From Oscheius dolichura (lineage: Eukaryota > Nematoda > Chromadorea > Rhabditida > Rhabditidae): a stretch of DNA of 64,000 bases. The translations under genes and the position numbers were made by a program. The notes under the pieces were generated by a model. The model saw only the letters and a program-made list of their open reading frames with translations. It did not search any database and was not told where the DNA came from. The stretch is from the NCBI GenBank assembly GCA_932521035.1, contig OW051493.1:4960001-5024000 (forward strand), written 5' to 3'. Positions 10,075-21,187 of the stretch are shown here, one piece after another; within the stretch, counting starts at the first letter, position 1, and each line of letters opens with the position of its first letter.

Positions 10075-12193
10075 CTAGACGTCGGTGATTGTGGGAGCAC
10101 GGGAGAAGACCAGGGGACCGTTCTCTGACAGGGCCATTGGAGGCGGCATTCCCACCACGGAGGACTGGGGGAGACTGTTCTGTAAGAGGAGAATGAGAAG
10201 GAGGATAGGGGCAGGCACCTTGGAGCAGCAAGGCTTCCTCGGAGGAGGCGGCGGCTTCTTCCGGATGGGCTTCCCTTCTTGGCTCTCTATCCGTTCCAAC
10301 GTCTTGTTCATTCTCTGTATTTCCACTTCCGTCTCCCTAGAATGGATACAGTTCCTCTCTTTCAACAGGAACACCCTACCTCACAGGTTTCTTCCGTCCA
10401 AGTGTGGCGAACTTATCCTCAGCTATTTCGACCAACGGGGTCCTAACTCCCCCGTAAGGGCCGACAGGGCCATTAGGGTACGGCGGGGCGTAGGAAGCTG
10501 AAATATATGGTCTCATTTCAGAGGATGGCTATTCTCACTGGAAGGGGTCTGGACATCCATCGCCGAACAGATACTGGGTGTCCGCATCGAGAGATTATCC
10601 GACAGGACGGCCTTGCACCGACACTTCGGACATGTCTGGTCCTCCCTCTCGAGGAGGAACGTGTGCAGGCATCTCTCGTGGAATATGTGGGAACATCGCA
10701 GAGCTTGGAGAGACTCGTCCTTCAGCCCGAACCTTAATATATTCCCATTTCGCAAAAGAAAGAAGGATCCCAACCTCTGTCCGCAAAAGTTGCAGAAGAG
10801 TTCCATCTCTTGGGTCAGTTGGCTGGCCGCCCTCCTGGCCGCCTCCTCGCTGTCTTCGTCGTTCAACTGAGAATACAGATCAGCCAGTCGGGTATGACAT
10901 TTCAACATCACATGCTGAACAGACTATTTTGAAAGGAATCCGGCCAGTCGCCCTACCTTACAACCTATGGATTTGGCTATTTCAAGGCACTTTTTATTGA
11001 GCTGGATGGCCTGGCACTCGCACTGGCCCGTGTAGTGGCTCCTACTCTCCGAGGCGCTCTTCGCCATACTGGCCAGGACCAGCACCTCTCCCATCCTGTC
11101 GTTGGAACTTCTCATTATCCGAAAGGCCTCCTCGTACCGGGCCCATGACTTCTGTAATTGGCTGGGTAAGGCGGGTAGATGCTCCAGCTTACGGTCAATG
11201 TCTCCCTCGCTTGAGACTCCCCGAGTTCCCGGTAGATATCGGCTATACTGCACATACACCTCGCCATCAGGGCTTTGTTTCCCATTTCATTGGCCAGTTG
11301 GGTGGCCTCCTGATGGAATAATTTAAAGAGGACAAACATCAACACACATCACAGGCTTCTCTCGCCTCGACGAGGGATCCCTTCATCCGCAGGGCGACCG
11401 ACAAGTGGTAGAGGATCATGCAGCGGTACTTGGCATGGACATCGTCCACGTGGACATCCTGGACTATGGCCATCGCATTTCGGAGAAATATCAACGCCTT
11501 GTTCAAGTCTCTGAATGTCAGGATTATGAAGTAGAGGCGGTGTCTACCTCAAAAGGGTGAACAGGCTACCGAGCCCCACACAGATCTGCAGTTCCAATAG
11601 CTTGTCTCCCGTTTCATTGGCCACGTTCATCGACTGCTCAAACGCTTCTAACGAGGATTGAAACTGTGACATTCCGAGATGAGCCAGGGCGATGGCTGAA
11701 GGAGACAGTATAACAGGAGGACTGTTCCAAACAAACCCAAATGAGCATAGCCAGGTGTCCGCGGATCCATGCTCGGATGGGAGAGACTCGCCTTCCCGTA
11801 GGTGTTGGCCTTACTGAAGTCGGCAAGCCTCTCGTACGTCTTGGCCAGGTTCAGGAAGGCCTCCGACTTCATATACTCGTCTCGCCGATCATTTGCCAGT
11901 TCCATCTGCAGCTGGGAATAGTGCAACATCGCGTCGTAGTCTCCCGCATCACAGAAGGCCTGGGCTAGATATCCCAATGTAATAAACCTATCCTCCGGAT
12001 CACTGGAACAACCCCGTCAATAGAAGAGAGGATAACTCGAACCTGAGCTTGGTGATGGCACTCCTCCACTTCTGTATGGCGTGTGCATGATGTCGTTGGT
12101 GGTACAACCGGACGCCCGCCTGAACTGGCCGTGGCCTGGGAAACGAAAGATGAGACTGACATGCATGTTCTGTTTAGCGGCGCGTTGTCCCAT
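10075..12193 (-). CDS. rpy-1: Rapsyn (acetylcholine-receptor clustering protein) with long C-terminal tail
   Basis: The start [11 protein letters not shown] matches the Gly-2 myristoylation start of rapsyns. Tetratricopeptide repeats follow (for example [20 protein letters not shown] and [19 protein letters not shown]), then a coiled-coil stretch and a RING-H2 with [16 protein letters not shown] and CPKC. Exons: 12193-12161, 12119-12043, 12002-11737, 11695-11548, 11510-11348, 11309-11193, 11151-10957, 10914-10775, 10732-10539, 10497-10380, 10336-10219 and 10179-10075, about 557 aa. Vertebrate rapsyn is about 412 aa. The extra ~150 residues after the RING contain a proline run ([10 protein letters not shown]) and end [10 protein letters not shown]. 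Rapsyn is a peripheral membrane scaffold at the neuromuscular junction. The 42-bp segment 10733-10774 could be retained in frame. The symbol follows the C. elegans orthologue name. Confidence 0.93.
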
Positions 12194-14440
12194 GGATCTC
12201 CTTTTTTCTGCTCGGTTGCGCATCCAAAACACACCCATTGACCTGAAATGTCCATTCTATTTGGAGGAGGAAGAGAGACTCACGTTTATAGCTGCGCAGG
12301 AGTCCAGGTCCTTCGCGAGGGGCAGATTTACCACATCGCCTGAAAGGGGAGGATGACTGTACGGGAGGACGGGGGAAGAGGGCCGGAGGAGGAGACTTGG
12401 AGGGATCTTTCACCGGAAAGAAGACGGGTGTGGGCGGCGGAACAAAAGGCTCGCGCGGAGTGGGCCCGGAGGGTAACCGAATAATCAGAGAGCGACGTGC
12501 TCGGCCCTATCGACGTCGTCGTAGCTCCTAAAGCCGTATCCATCACGGAACGGCTTAGGCGCCGACTCGGTTCGCACCTCCTCCCGTCTAATCCATCATA
12601 TGCGCCGTGTGCTGCTGATCACAGGCAGAGGAACCCGGGGGACGGGGGACAACTGGCAGCTCAAACTGATTTTTTGGAGTCACCGGGGGACGGGATAGAT
12701 GGACGAGATGAGTCGGCGAAATGAGAAAAGGAGATGGAGTTGGAATGAGCTCGTTCTCTTGAGGCCAACGACGATAAATAGAATAGAATGGGTCATTTCG
12801 GGGAGAAGAAGAAAGGGAGAATTGGATAAGGGGACCACCGGGAGCAGACAACATCATTTATCATGGAGGATCACACCTCCGGTGACGGATGAGAGATATG
12901 AGCAGGAAGAGCGGACGAGGGACAGTTGCCCCTCAGGTGCAACACGTGGAATGGAGGAACCGAATTACGTGTGCCAGATTGTAAAGAATGCACGACAGGC
13001 AAACAAATGACTTGAGGGGGATCTCGACTGGAAAAGGGGGAAGTTCCTCGGGGAGAGAAGGACGTCGGCCGGGGAACGGAAGAAATACGAGAAGATGGTG
13101 ATTGGGCCGGGTGGCGAACTTTGGAATTACTCACTAGATCTGGACCTGGGCGAGGCGGCCAGTTATGCAATCTGATCCATTACGACGTGCTAACTTTCGC
13201 GCGGCTATCTAAATGTTACACTTTTGACTGGCACCTAATACCCGAGGAGCCGGGCTAATCTACAGAAGGAGGGGCCCGTCTAATACATTCGTCTTCGTGG
13301 CGGGAATACTCAAAAACAGGGATTATTGCATTGGGAGGGAGATATTCTGACGGGGAGAATCGAATCAGTCGCGAGTTTTGAATCAGAGCCCCGGGGGAGG
13401 TGAAGGCGGACATCTGACGGGACCGAGTTGATGGACATGACAGATTTTTGGGAAAAGGTTCGGCCAGCAGAGGAGAGGGGAACAAAGTAGAGACACCGGG
13501 GGTCGACGAGACCCTGATTGGAGCGGATCAACAGAGAACTGCCGGGGGATGGCTCGGATACGGCTGGCCCGGGCAGACTCCTCTAGTCCCCCCTGTTTTA
13601 GGGGATCTCTCGCTCCTCTCGACTTGGGCAGAGAGTGATCCGACTGCCCTACTCATTATATCCTCTGAGATGGACAGACTTTCCCTTGAAAAATGAAGAA
13701 ATGGATCGATGGCATTACACTAAAGCACACGCAGCACCTCCACCACTCACGGAATCGATGGGAACTGGAGCCAAATTAACGGAACAATTAGACTGGGCCC
13801 GGGGAAGAAGTTCACAAAAGACGGCGAGCCACCCGGAGCAGACGACCTCCGCCGTGGGGGAAATGACATTAGGGGATGCGTACGGGGCATGGAAATGAGG
13901 GCAGAAAGGGGGAGACATGACAGACAACTTTCATCTGGGGAGGAGGACGAGTAGTATAGGAGGAGGGGAGGAGGAGGAGGAAAACTACTGGGCAGAGGGG
14001 GGCAAGATAAATGGAGCCAACGACGGCCTGTCTCAAACACATGGTGCCGGGGTCTGGGATACAAGGGAAGAGAGAATGGACGGGCCATGCACAATGATCC
14101 GTGAGGCGGCGGTGGACAAAGACGAGGAGCATAATAAACGATGCTGGCGATCTCTAGACTCGGAAAGAGAGCCCATTCAACGCAGTTTAACACAAAAGGA
14201 AAGTGACACCAAGGGTGAAAAAACTAAACTTCTTCCGCTTACGAGGAGAGTAAAGAAGGGGACGGGAAGTACTCGGAGCGCTCGGGTAGAATCCTCCTGG
14301 GATTAGTTGGAAGTCGGGGTTGAGCTGTCCCTTTTCGACAGCCACGCTTTACACACGGTGCAGGAGGCCAATTAGGCTACACGTGCAGGAGGAGCACACC
14401 AGATGGCCAGGTCGTCTCTTCTTTTGTGACGTACAAAAAG
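12194..14440. other. GC-rich gene-poor region
   Basis: About 2.2 kb upstream of rapsyn. It has many short open frames on both strands, as expected of GC-rich DNA with few stop codons, but no recognisable domain or consistent exon chain. It contains purine-rich stretches (for example 13,950-13,990). It may hold rapsyn regulatory DNA. The composition changes abruptly to AT-rich near 14,440. Confidence 0.5.
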
Positions 14441-14452
14441 TTATGGTGGACG

Positions 14453-14925
14453 TCGTTCTGAGCAGAAGCAGGTGTCTTTTAGGTGAACTACAAAGGCCAA
14501 CTTTATTGTTTCTTGTGTATGAAAAAGTTTCTGCGCACTTCAGTTTCTGTGCATATTGGATACATTCCAGTGCCAGTTCTAGAAAGCATTCTGAACAGTA
14601 GAGGGGAATGGGAGGAGCCTTGCATCCGTATTCGACTATCCTATCCTATAAAACGGAAGATTCGAGCCTCAAGTATATATGCCTTTATTGTATAGATTAT
14701 ATTTTTCTACGATCTATACACCTTTCGGAACTTCGGTGGTTCATCTGAATAACACTTATTCACAGTTGTCCAAAAAAATTGCAGAGAGAGTTCATGAACA
14801 AATGAATTCATTTTGCCGCAGCGCAGTACAGCAAATTTACTCCGAGAATTTGAAGTCAACTTTGACTAGTTGTGAAATTGCACATCTCTCCATAAACTCT
14901 CTTTTTTTTGCAGATCAAAACATTT
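14453..14925 (+). CDS. Unidentified coding-like segment upstream of XPF
   Basis: After an acceptor (gtgtcttttag) the plus strand reads NYKGQLYCFLCMKKFLRT. It continues through GEWEEPCIRIRLSYPIKR to a possible 23-bp intron. A second open segment contains VVHLNNTYSQLSKKIAERV. Codon use is AT-rich like XPF and unlike the DNA to the left. It could be the end of an upstream cistron or a poorly read gene. There is no clear start and I recognise no family. Confidence 0.3.
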
Positions 14926-14929
14926 TCAG
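14921..14929 (+). promoter_or_regulatory. Splice acceptor abutting XPF start codon (candidate trans-splice site)
   Basis: The pyrimidine-rich cattttcag ends directly at the A of the XPF ATG, leaving no room for a 5' UTR. A second acceptor (ttttttttgcag) lies 16 nt upstream. This suits addition of a spliced leader. Confidence 0.5.
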
Positions 14930-17900
14930 ATGTCTGTCAATTTCCCAGCTGAAGTAAAAGAGGAAGATGTAGAGTATATCGGCGAGGGTGAAGTGGAATT
15001 GCTTCCTTACGAGCAACACACCCTTTTGGATACCATGACCGATGATGTGCTGTTTATTACCGCAAGGTTCGCAGTGATTAGACTTTCTTTTATAAAGCAT
15101 CTAGAGGGCTAGGACTGGAAAGGCTATTTCTAAATCATCTTATTATGTATTCCGATCAGAAGCTACTTTTTCTAGTTTTAAATACAAATCAGCATGATGA
15201 AGTAGGTTGTCATTAGAAGTTTGTGTAGCAATATGTTTGATGTAGGCTTATTTTCTTATGAAGCTGAAAGAGCACAATATACCGTGTCAACCAAAGTTAA
15301 TTAATTCTGATGTATCCACAAAAGACAGGTTTGAAATTTGCTTATTTGAAGACTGCCTTTCGTAGAGAAGCCATTTATCTCGAAGGTGGCGTTCAGTTTA
15401 TTACTTCAAGAATTCTTCTGGTAGATTTATTGACTTCTCGAATACCCGTGAACCATGTTGCAGGGATTCTCGTTTGGCGAGCACATCAGTTGGTTTTGCG
15501 TATATATCATCAATTTATTTAACAATTAAGGGTTTTGAATACATTTCAAGAATCTTTTATACTTCGACTATTTCGAGAGAAGAAAAGAGATGGATTCGTT
15601 AAAGTATTTAATCAATTTTATACTTCCATAAGAATAACAGGCTTTTACCGATGCTCCTACAGCATGCAGCGCTTTGGGCCAGTTACAACGACTTATAGAT
15701 CGGCTGTACGTCAAAAAAGTCGTTATACTTCCTAGATTTCACGAGCTTGTAAGAGAAGCACTTGATTCTGTCGGTTAATATTGTTTATGTTTAACTTTCA
15801 TTTTTTAGCAGCCAATTACAGAATGGTGTGTTCATTTACCACAAACGATGAGAAGAATTCATAATACTCTTTATGATATCATTAGAGTTTGCTTGCGAGA
15901 ATTGAAAGCTGTTTCTCAATCACAAATTGTAAGTTTATTAAATTGATATTTATTGTTTTCTTCAGAATCCTGAAGACGACGATACAGCCGAAGGAATATT
16001 TGCTTATAGAACAACTTTGGTAGAGAAGCAGCTTTTAGAACGAAAGTATTTTTATTCAGTAGTTAATTTTCCTTTTTTTAGATCATATTTGACCGATAAA
16101 CAACGAAGATTAATTAACGATCTCGAAATTCTCCGTGATCTTCTCTGTGTAGCTCAAGATATGGATCCCGCTACTTTATTGCATAGATTGAATGTTTTTA
16201 GAAACGATAAAGAGGTAATTGCTTCCATCTCCTTTATTTATCATTCAGTTGTTCGAAAAAAGTGGTGGATGGATAGCTACTCCGACTGCAATTCGTTTGG
16301 TAAACGATATTGAAGCCTTGTGCAATGCAAAAAGTTTTCAAGGTAACATGCTTACAGTCAAAATAATATTTCTAGCCCCTCCAAAGTGGAAAATCCTATC
16401 TGAAGTCCTAGAAGAAATTAAGGAAAAGCGAATCTATCAGGAAGATGTTGGTCCTGCTGGTGCGCCACTTATATTTTGCATAATACTTAGATTTAGGTCC
16501 TTCAGTTCTAGTCTTTGTTTCCGATACGCAAACATGCCGCCAAGTTTCGGATTTGATAAAAAATGGTCCAGCGTTTGTGGAATGGCTTGCTAGAAGACAG
16601 ATTTCGGAATGTGGACAAGAACCGGAGAGAAAGCCAATGTGGGATCCGGACTGTGTATCTATGTATATGAGATCCAATGTGGTCAGTCAGAGGTTTTTGT
16701 TTTCAGTATTCATTTGATTTGCAGAACGCCGAAGCAAGAGGTGAACTGAAGGCCGGCTTGCAGAAAAATCAGAAGGAAGTGGCACGAGCTGCTCGCAAAA
16801 GAAGAAAAGTTTGTATTATTCCTTATCAGCATCAATGCACTTTAGCTTGCTGAAGACTTAATGGTGAATTCAAGTTCTATGCGACAAACAAAAATTTCAC
16901 AATTTGGAATTCTTCAATACAAAAAACGAGCGGTAGAAGTAAGTTTATTTTAACTAGCCAAATATAAAATCAACAAAACGAAAAGATCAAACATATAAAT
17001 AGTGCACACCTAGGCAGTCTTGGTAGGGGGTAGTTGAGTGAAGAATTCCAACTGCATGTCGCTGTCACTGCCCACTCCTGCCAGAACTGTTAACAGTTTG
17101 GTAAGAGATGCAAATTGTCGCATGAAAGCGTTGCTAACCGGAGTTCCTTCCGGAACAACTGGAGCTTTCAACAGTAGCGAAAGCACCGAGAGAACCTCGT
17201 GGAAGCTCTTCCAACGGCCGTCTTCATCAGAAGTGTATTGAATGCGACTGGCTAATTCCGTCAGAATGGCCAAATCATATATCAAAGGAGAAGCAAGCAG
17301 TGAATCCTCACAAGTGTTATGGATGACGAAAGTTTGCCTTCCTCCCATAAAGATGCTGAAATCATGTCTTTCTATAGAAGGGGAAACAACTACCTGCAGA
17401 TATACTCGTCCATGGCCCTCTTTGAATCTCCAACGAAAGGGACATATTTGATTACAATGCAGTGGTCAGGATTTTTAGCAGTAGGGTAGAGGATTTTATT
17501 AGCTTGGACCATGTCGTCCACCACAGATGATTTAGAGATTTCCTGAATATTATATTCAAATTCATATTCACCGTTACCTTGGACCGGAATTGTCGGGCTT
17601 CACTGAGATTTTTGCCATCATTGTTCCCCAAATGATTGTAAGAGACGATGGACTCTGGTTTCAGTCCACTACTAACCAAAAAGTCTACCAAAGCCGATTT
17701 AATCTTAGTTTGGCCAGACTTGAAGTCATCTCCTCCAACAAAAACGCCCTGCTGTTGTGCTAGCTGAACTATTCCTGGTACTAAAGTATTCTGTGGTGAT
17801 CCGTTGATGTAGTGAGCCCCCTCCAATATAGAAGCCACTGCAAAGATGTTTGACGGGGATATCTAAACTATTTTATGGTAGGCTCTATAAAGCAGCTACT

Positions 17901-20900
17901 TCATCAGCGTTGTGGTCAATTGAGTGAAGAATTTGCTCAGCAGTCATGTTGAGTCCGTCTGCGACATCAGTATAACGCTCAGTGTTTGCAGTCCAAAGTA
18001 CAATCACACATTCTTCAATTATTATTTTTTATACTCTTGGCAAGCTCACCAAGTTCATGTTGTTCTTTGAAGCGCCGGATATCTTTTCGAATGTGCTCGA
18101 GATGGTCTTTCTTGTTGTTTCCAGAAATCACGTTGTTTGCCCTGTCTCCCTGATTACTAGCAATAAAGTCCGGGTAGTAAATAGATGGCTTCGGAACAAT
18201 GCTTTCCATATAAGGACGCAGTTTTTCTTGTAGCTCAGGCTCGAAAACTCGAGCTCGGATCATTGCTTCGTAAAGATTCGCGTCGTTGATATCCCAGCCA
18301 TCAATAATCAGATCATTGGGAGAAAGAATTGGAATCAGCGAAGAGAAAGGCACGTGCACTTGTTCCTGGCCATCAAAACCAATGTGAACTGTCGAGCTCT
18401 GAGTAACAGATCTGAAGCGTATTGTTATGCAAAGCATATTTCATATACCCGAAGTAATTGGCCGTTTGGATTCCATCTTTAGTTTTCCAGGAAAAGTGCT
18501 TTTTATTAGCAATAATAGAACCAAGTGAGGTAGAGCCGTTATTTCCTCCAAGTCCAACAAGAAGCACACCTAATAATGATCCTGCATATAAAATCTAGGA
18601 ACCTACCAGTCTTCTTCGGTTGAAGTTGGGTTCTAAAAGTGTACTTGTGTTCTTTAGGCGTTACTTTAATCCCAACAGGCGTTGTCTCGATATGGTTCTT
18701 TCGATAGTTATAGGTGGAAAACAAATGGTCTCCTTCTGTTTTGATAAGGGGAGAATCAACAATAAGCTAAACATATGCGTCCAATTCATTAAGGAAAACC
18801 TACTCTAGGTGCTTGGTAATGGGAAGTTCCATTCACTCCAGTCACGTTACCATTGGAATGACCATTCGTATTACCGTTCATTTTTAGCTAAATTACAAGA
18901 GTTTCTGGAGTTTATAACGGGAATTGAAAAATGGACGTTTCATGTAGTGATCTGCTGCGCTTCTGTCCCCCTATATATGCAAGTAATTCAATACGATAAA
19001 CAATTGTGCCAGAGTTTAGTCTATAATAAGCGGACTCTACGCGACTGTCTGGAAATTAATCGCTTCGGTCGTTATGATTTCCTCTATGCGCGAAAAGAGG
19101 AAGGGGGGCAAAAGAAAGGCTTCATTTAGCCGTTAATAATATTATGAATAAGATAGACGATAAAGTGCTAACTGCAGGCAAGCGTTGCTAACACCATTAG
19201 GATGAACGCAGTCCGCTTGATGGCTTTCAGTTTTGCTAGAAAAGGGTCAAAGGATTAGGGCTCCGTATCGATCCGCTTGCCACCTTTATTGCACCTAATG
19301 AGGATAGACATCTGCAGACAATTAGTCAAAATCACGGTGCGGTCGCACTTTGATAAGGATTGTAAAACAGCAGAATCTCAGAAATTTTTTTTGTGATAAA
19401 AGTGACGTTTATGGGGTGATTGCTTTTGCCTAATCAAGCCATCCTATGTGTCGCGAGGGATAAAAAGAAACAATAAAATTAAGCTTGATATTTGTTGAAA
19501 CTTTCAGGGTGCCGCTAATGGACCTGTTGAGCCAAAGGAAGAACCGCCCGATGAGGAAGAAAGTGAAGCCTCGGAGACGCAGAGTGCTCCGAAATGTTTA
19601 AAAGACTTTCAAAATGTTCCGCTTGTAATCACACCTGTTGGTGAAAAATACAATACTCTTCGATATTTGGATGCTAATAACCCAAATATAATTATTCTAT
19701 TCAATTCTGAAGTATCTATTATCAGAAATATAGAGGTTTGTTTTATGTTGTATTACAAATCTGTCATTTGTAGGTGTATAATGCAACAAACCCGCGTATA
19801 AACCTTGTAGTACACCAGCTGATGTATGTGGAATCAACCGAGGAACAACGATATCTGACAGTAATTAACAACGAAACCAAAGCTTTTGAATCGATTGTTC
19901 GAGAAAAAGGAGTTAGTAATTAATTTCTGCTTTTTTTTTTATCTTGCAGTATAGAATCTTTTAATCTCAAGAACATGGGATGTAAGTAGGGAAGAGCCTC
20001 CAACATTGGCTGTAAGTACGAGAGACGGTGGAGGGCAGATGCCTGATATACAGACAAGGCCATTCGTTAGTTTCATGGTGTGCCTAGAATCCCGTTTTTA
20101 TTTTAGGTTGTTGTAGATATGCGAGAATTTAACAGTGAATTACCAACTGTTCTTTATAAAAAAGGTTTTGATGTGTCAGCTGCTACTTTAGAAGTCGGTG
20201 ATTATGTGCTTTCACCTGGGATTTCTATTGAGCGTAAAGCACTGGATGACCTTTGTCAGTCGCTTCAGTCTGGTCGTGTGATGAAACAAAGTGAACAGGT
20301 TTTTAATGCTACTGTTATTATCTGTAGAGTTTTAGATGCTTCGCCATTATGCAAATAGTGTTCTGTTAGTTGAATCAAACAAGAAATTTGATTCAAAGAA
20401 AGTAAATGGTGGCCCTTTCCAGGGCGAATTAAGTAGACATTGCCGAGAAATTAGATCTTTATTTTGTTCTTTGATTAGAAGTTATCCCAGATTAAAGATT
20501 ATATGGTCTCAAAATCCTACGAATAGTGCTGAATATTTTGCGGAATTAAAGGTATTGGTGTTTGCTTATCGTCATACAGTATTTTTAGTTAGGTAAAGAT
20601 GACCCTGATGTTGAGAAAGCCGTTAGTTTGCGCGGTGATGAAGTCATACAGTCAGTAGGTACACTTTTTTTCTTTTCTTTTACTGTTTATAAAGTACTTT
20701 AGACGGCGAATCTGGAAAACCCCATAAAGCAAATCCACATCTTTTGCGACATTTATCTTCCAATTTACCGGGAATGGCTCGTGGAGACGTTGAGAGAATA
20801 ATGGTTTCAGGAAAAGTATCGTTTCTACAGATAGTTAAGATTTTTTTCTTTATAGATCAAAAATTTGAAGGAACTGCTCACTTTATCGTCCACACAACTT

Positions 20901-20978
20901 TTTAGTGTTATAGGACAGCTAGCTGATGGAGTATCTCTTCTTGCGTCATTTGATTTTGGTCAAAGAGAAGATGTATGA
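14930..20978 (+). CDS. xpf-1: XPF/ERCC4 family DNA repair endonuclease
   Basis: About 18 short exons with AT-rich introns reconstruct the full family order. The N-terminal helicase-like fold begins [13 protein letters not shown], then [31 protein letters not shown], and VWRAH followed by [14 protein letters not shown] charged linker follows. The nuclease core includes [19 protein letters not shown] and [18 protein letters not shown], so the GDx(n)ERKxxxD metal-binding motif is intact. The tandem HhH region is [16 protein letters not shown], and the protein ends FGQREDV. XPF pairs with ERCC1 and cuts the 5' side of bulky lesions and interstrand crosslinks. The intron at 16939-19507 (2,569 bp) contains the whole inositol-phosphate synthase gene on the opposite strand; the other introns are about 35-50 bp. 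It converges with the PAN-domain gene, with stops about 210 bp apart. Confidence 0.95.
17010..18881 (-). CDS. inos-1: Inositol-3-phosphate synthase, nested inside an XPF intron
   Basis: The minus-strand exons read the complete enzyme. After a low-complexity N-terminus ([18 protein letters not shown]) come HKYTFRT and the NAD-binding [10 protein letters not shown]. Then come [70 protein letters not shown] and [16 protein letters not shown], ending LPPTKTA. The enzyme converts glucose-6-phosphate to inositol-3-phosphate with NAD+, the first step of inositol and phosphatidylinositol synthesis in the cytosol. All the conserved blocks I know of are present. The stop lies only about 70 bp from the XPF donor. 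About 0.6 kb upstream (18,882-19,507) is left for a promoter inside the host intron. An acceptor (atttag) sits 6 nt before the ATG. Confidence 0.95.
18882..19507. promoter_or_regulatory. Likely inos-1 promoter region within the XPF intron
   Basis: This intronic stretch has no coding signal on either strand and is the only upstream space available to the nested gene. No specific motif was identified. Confidence 0.35.
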
Positions 20979-21187
20979 TATTAACACAACACAAAGTACG
21001 GATGTTTCACGGGTATTGCTTTTATTTTTATACTAGTAGTTATGTACATTATTATTAAACCTCGTTTTGTTTAAAAGAAATAAGAAAGAACTCTGCCGAA
21101 GAAGCTTTCACTGTTGCTGTTTTTTGCAGTTTTGTAGTCTGATTTGTTTTGTATCTTGAAAGCTCTGGAAGTTTTGCTTGATTGAGA

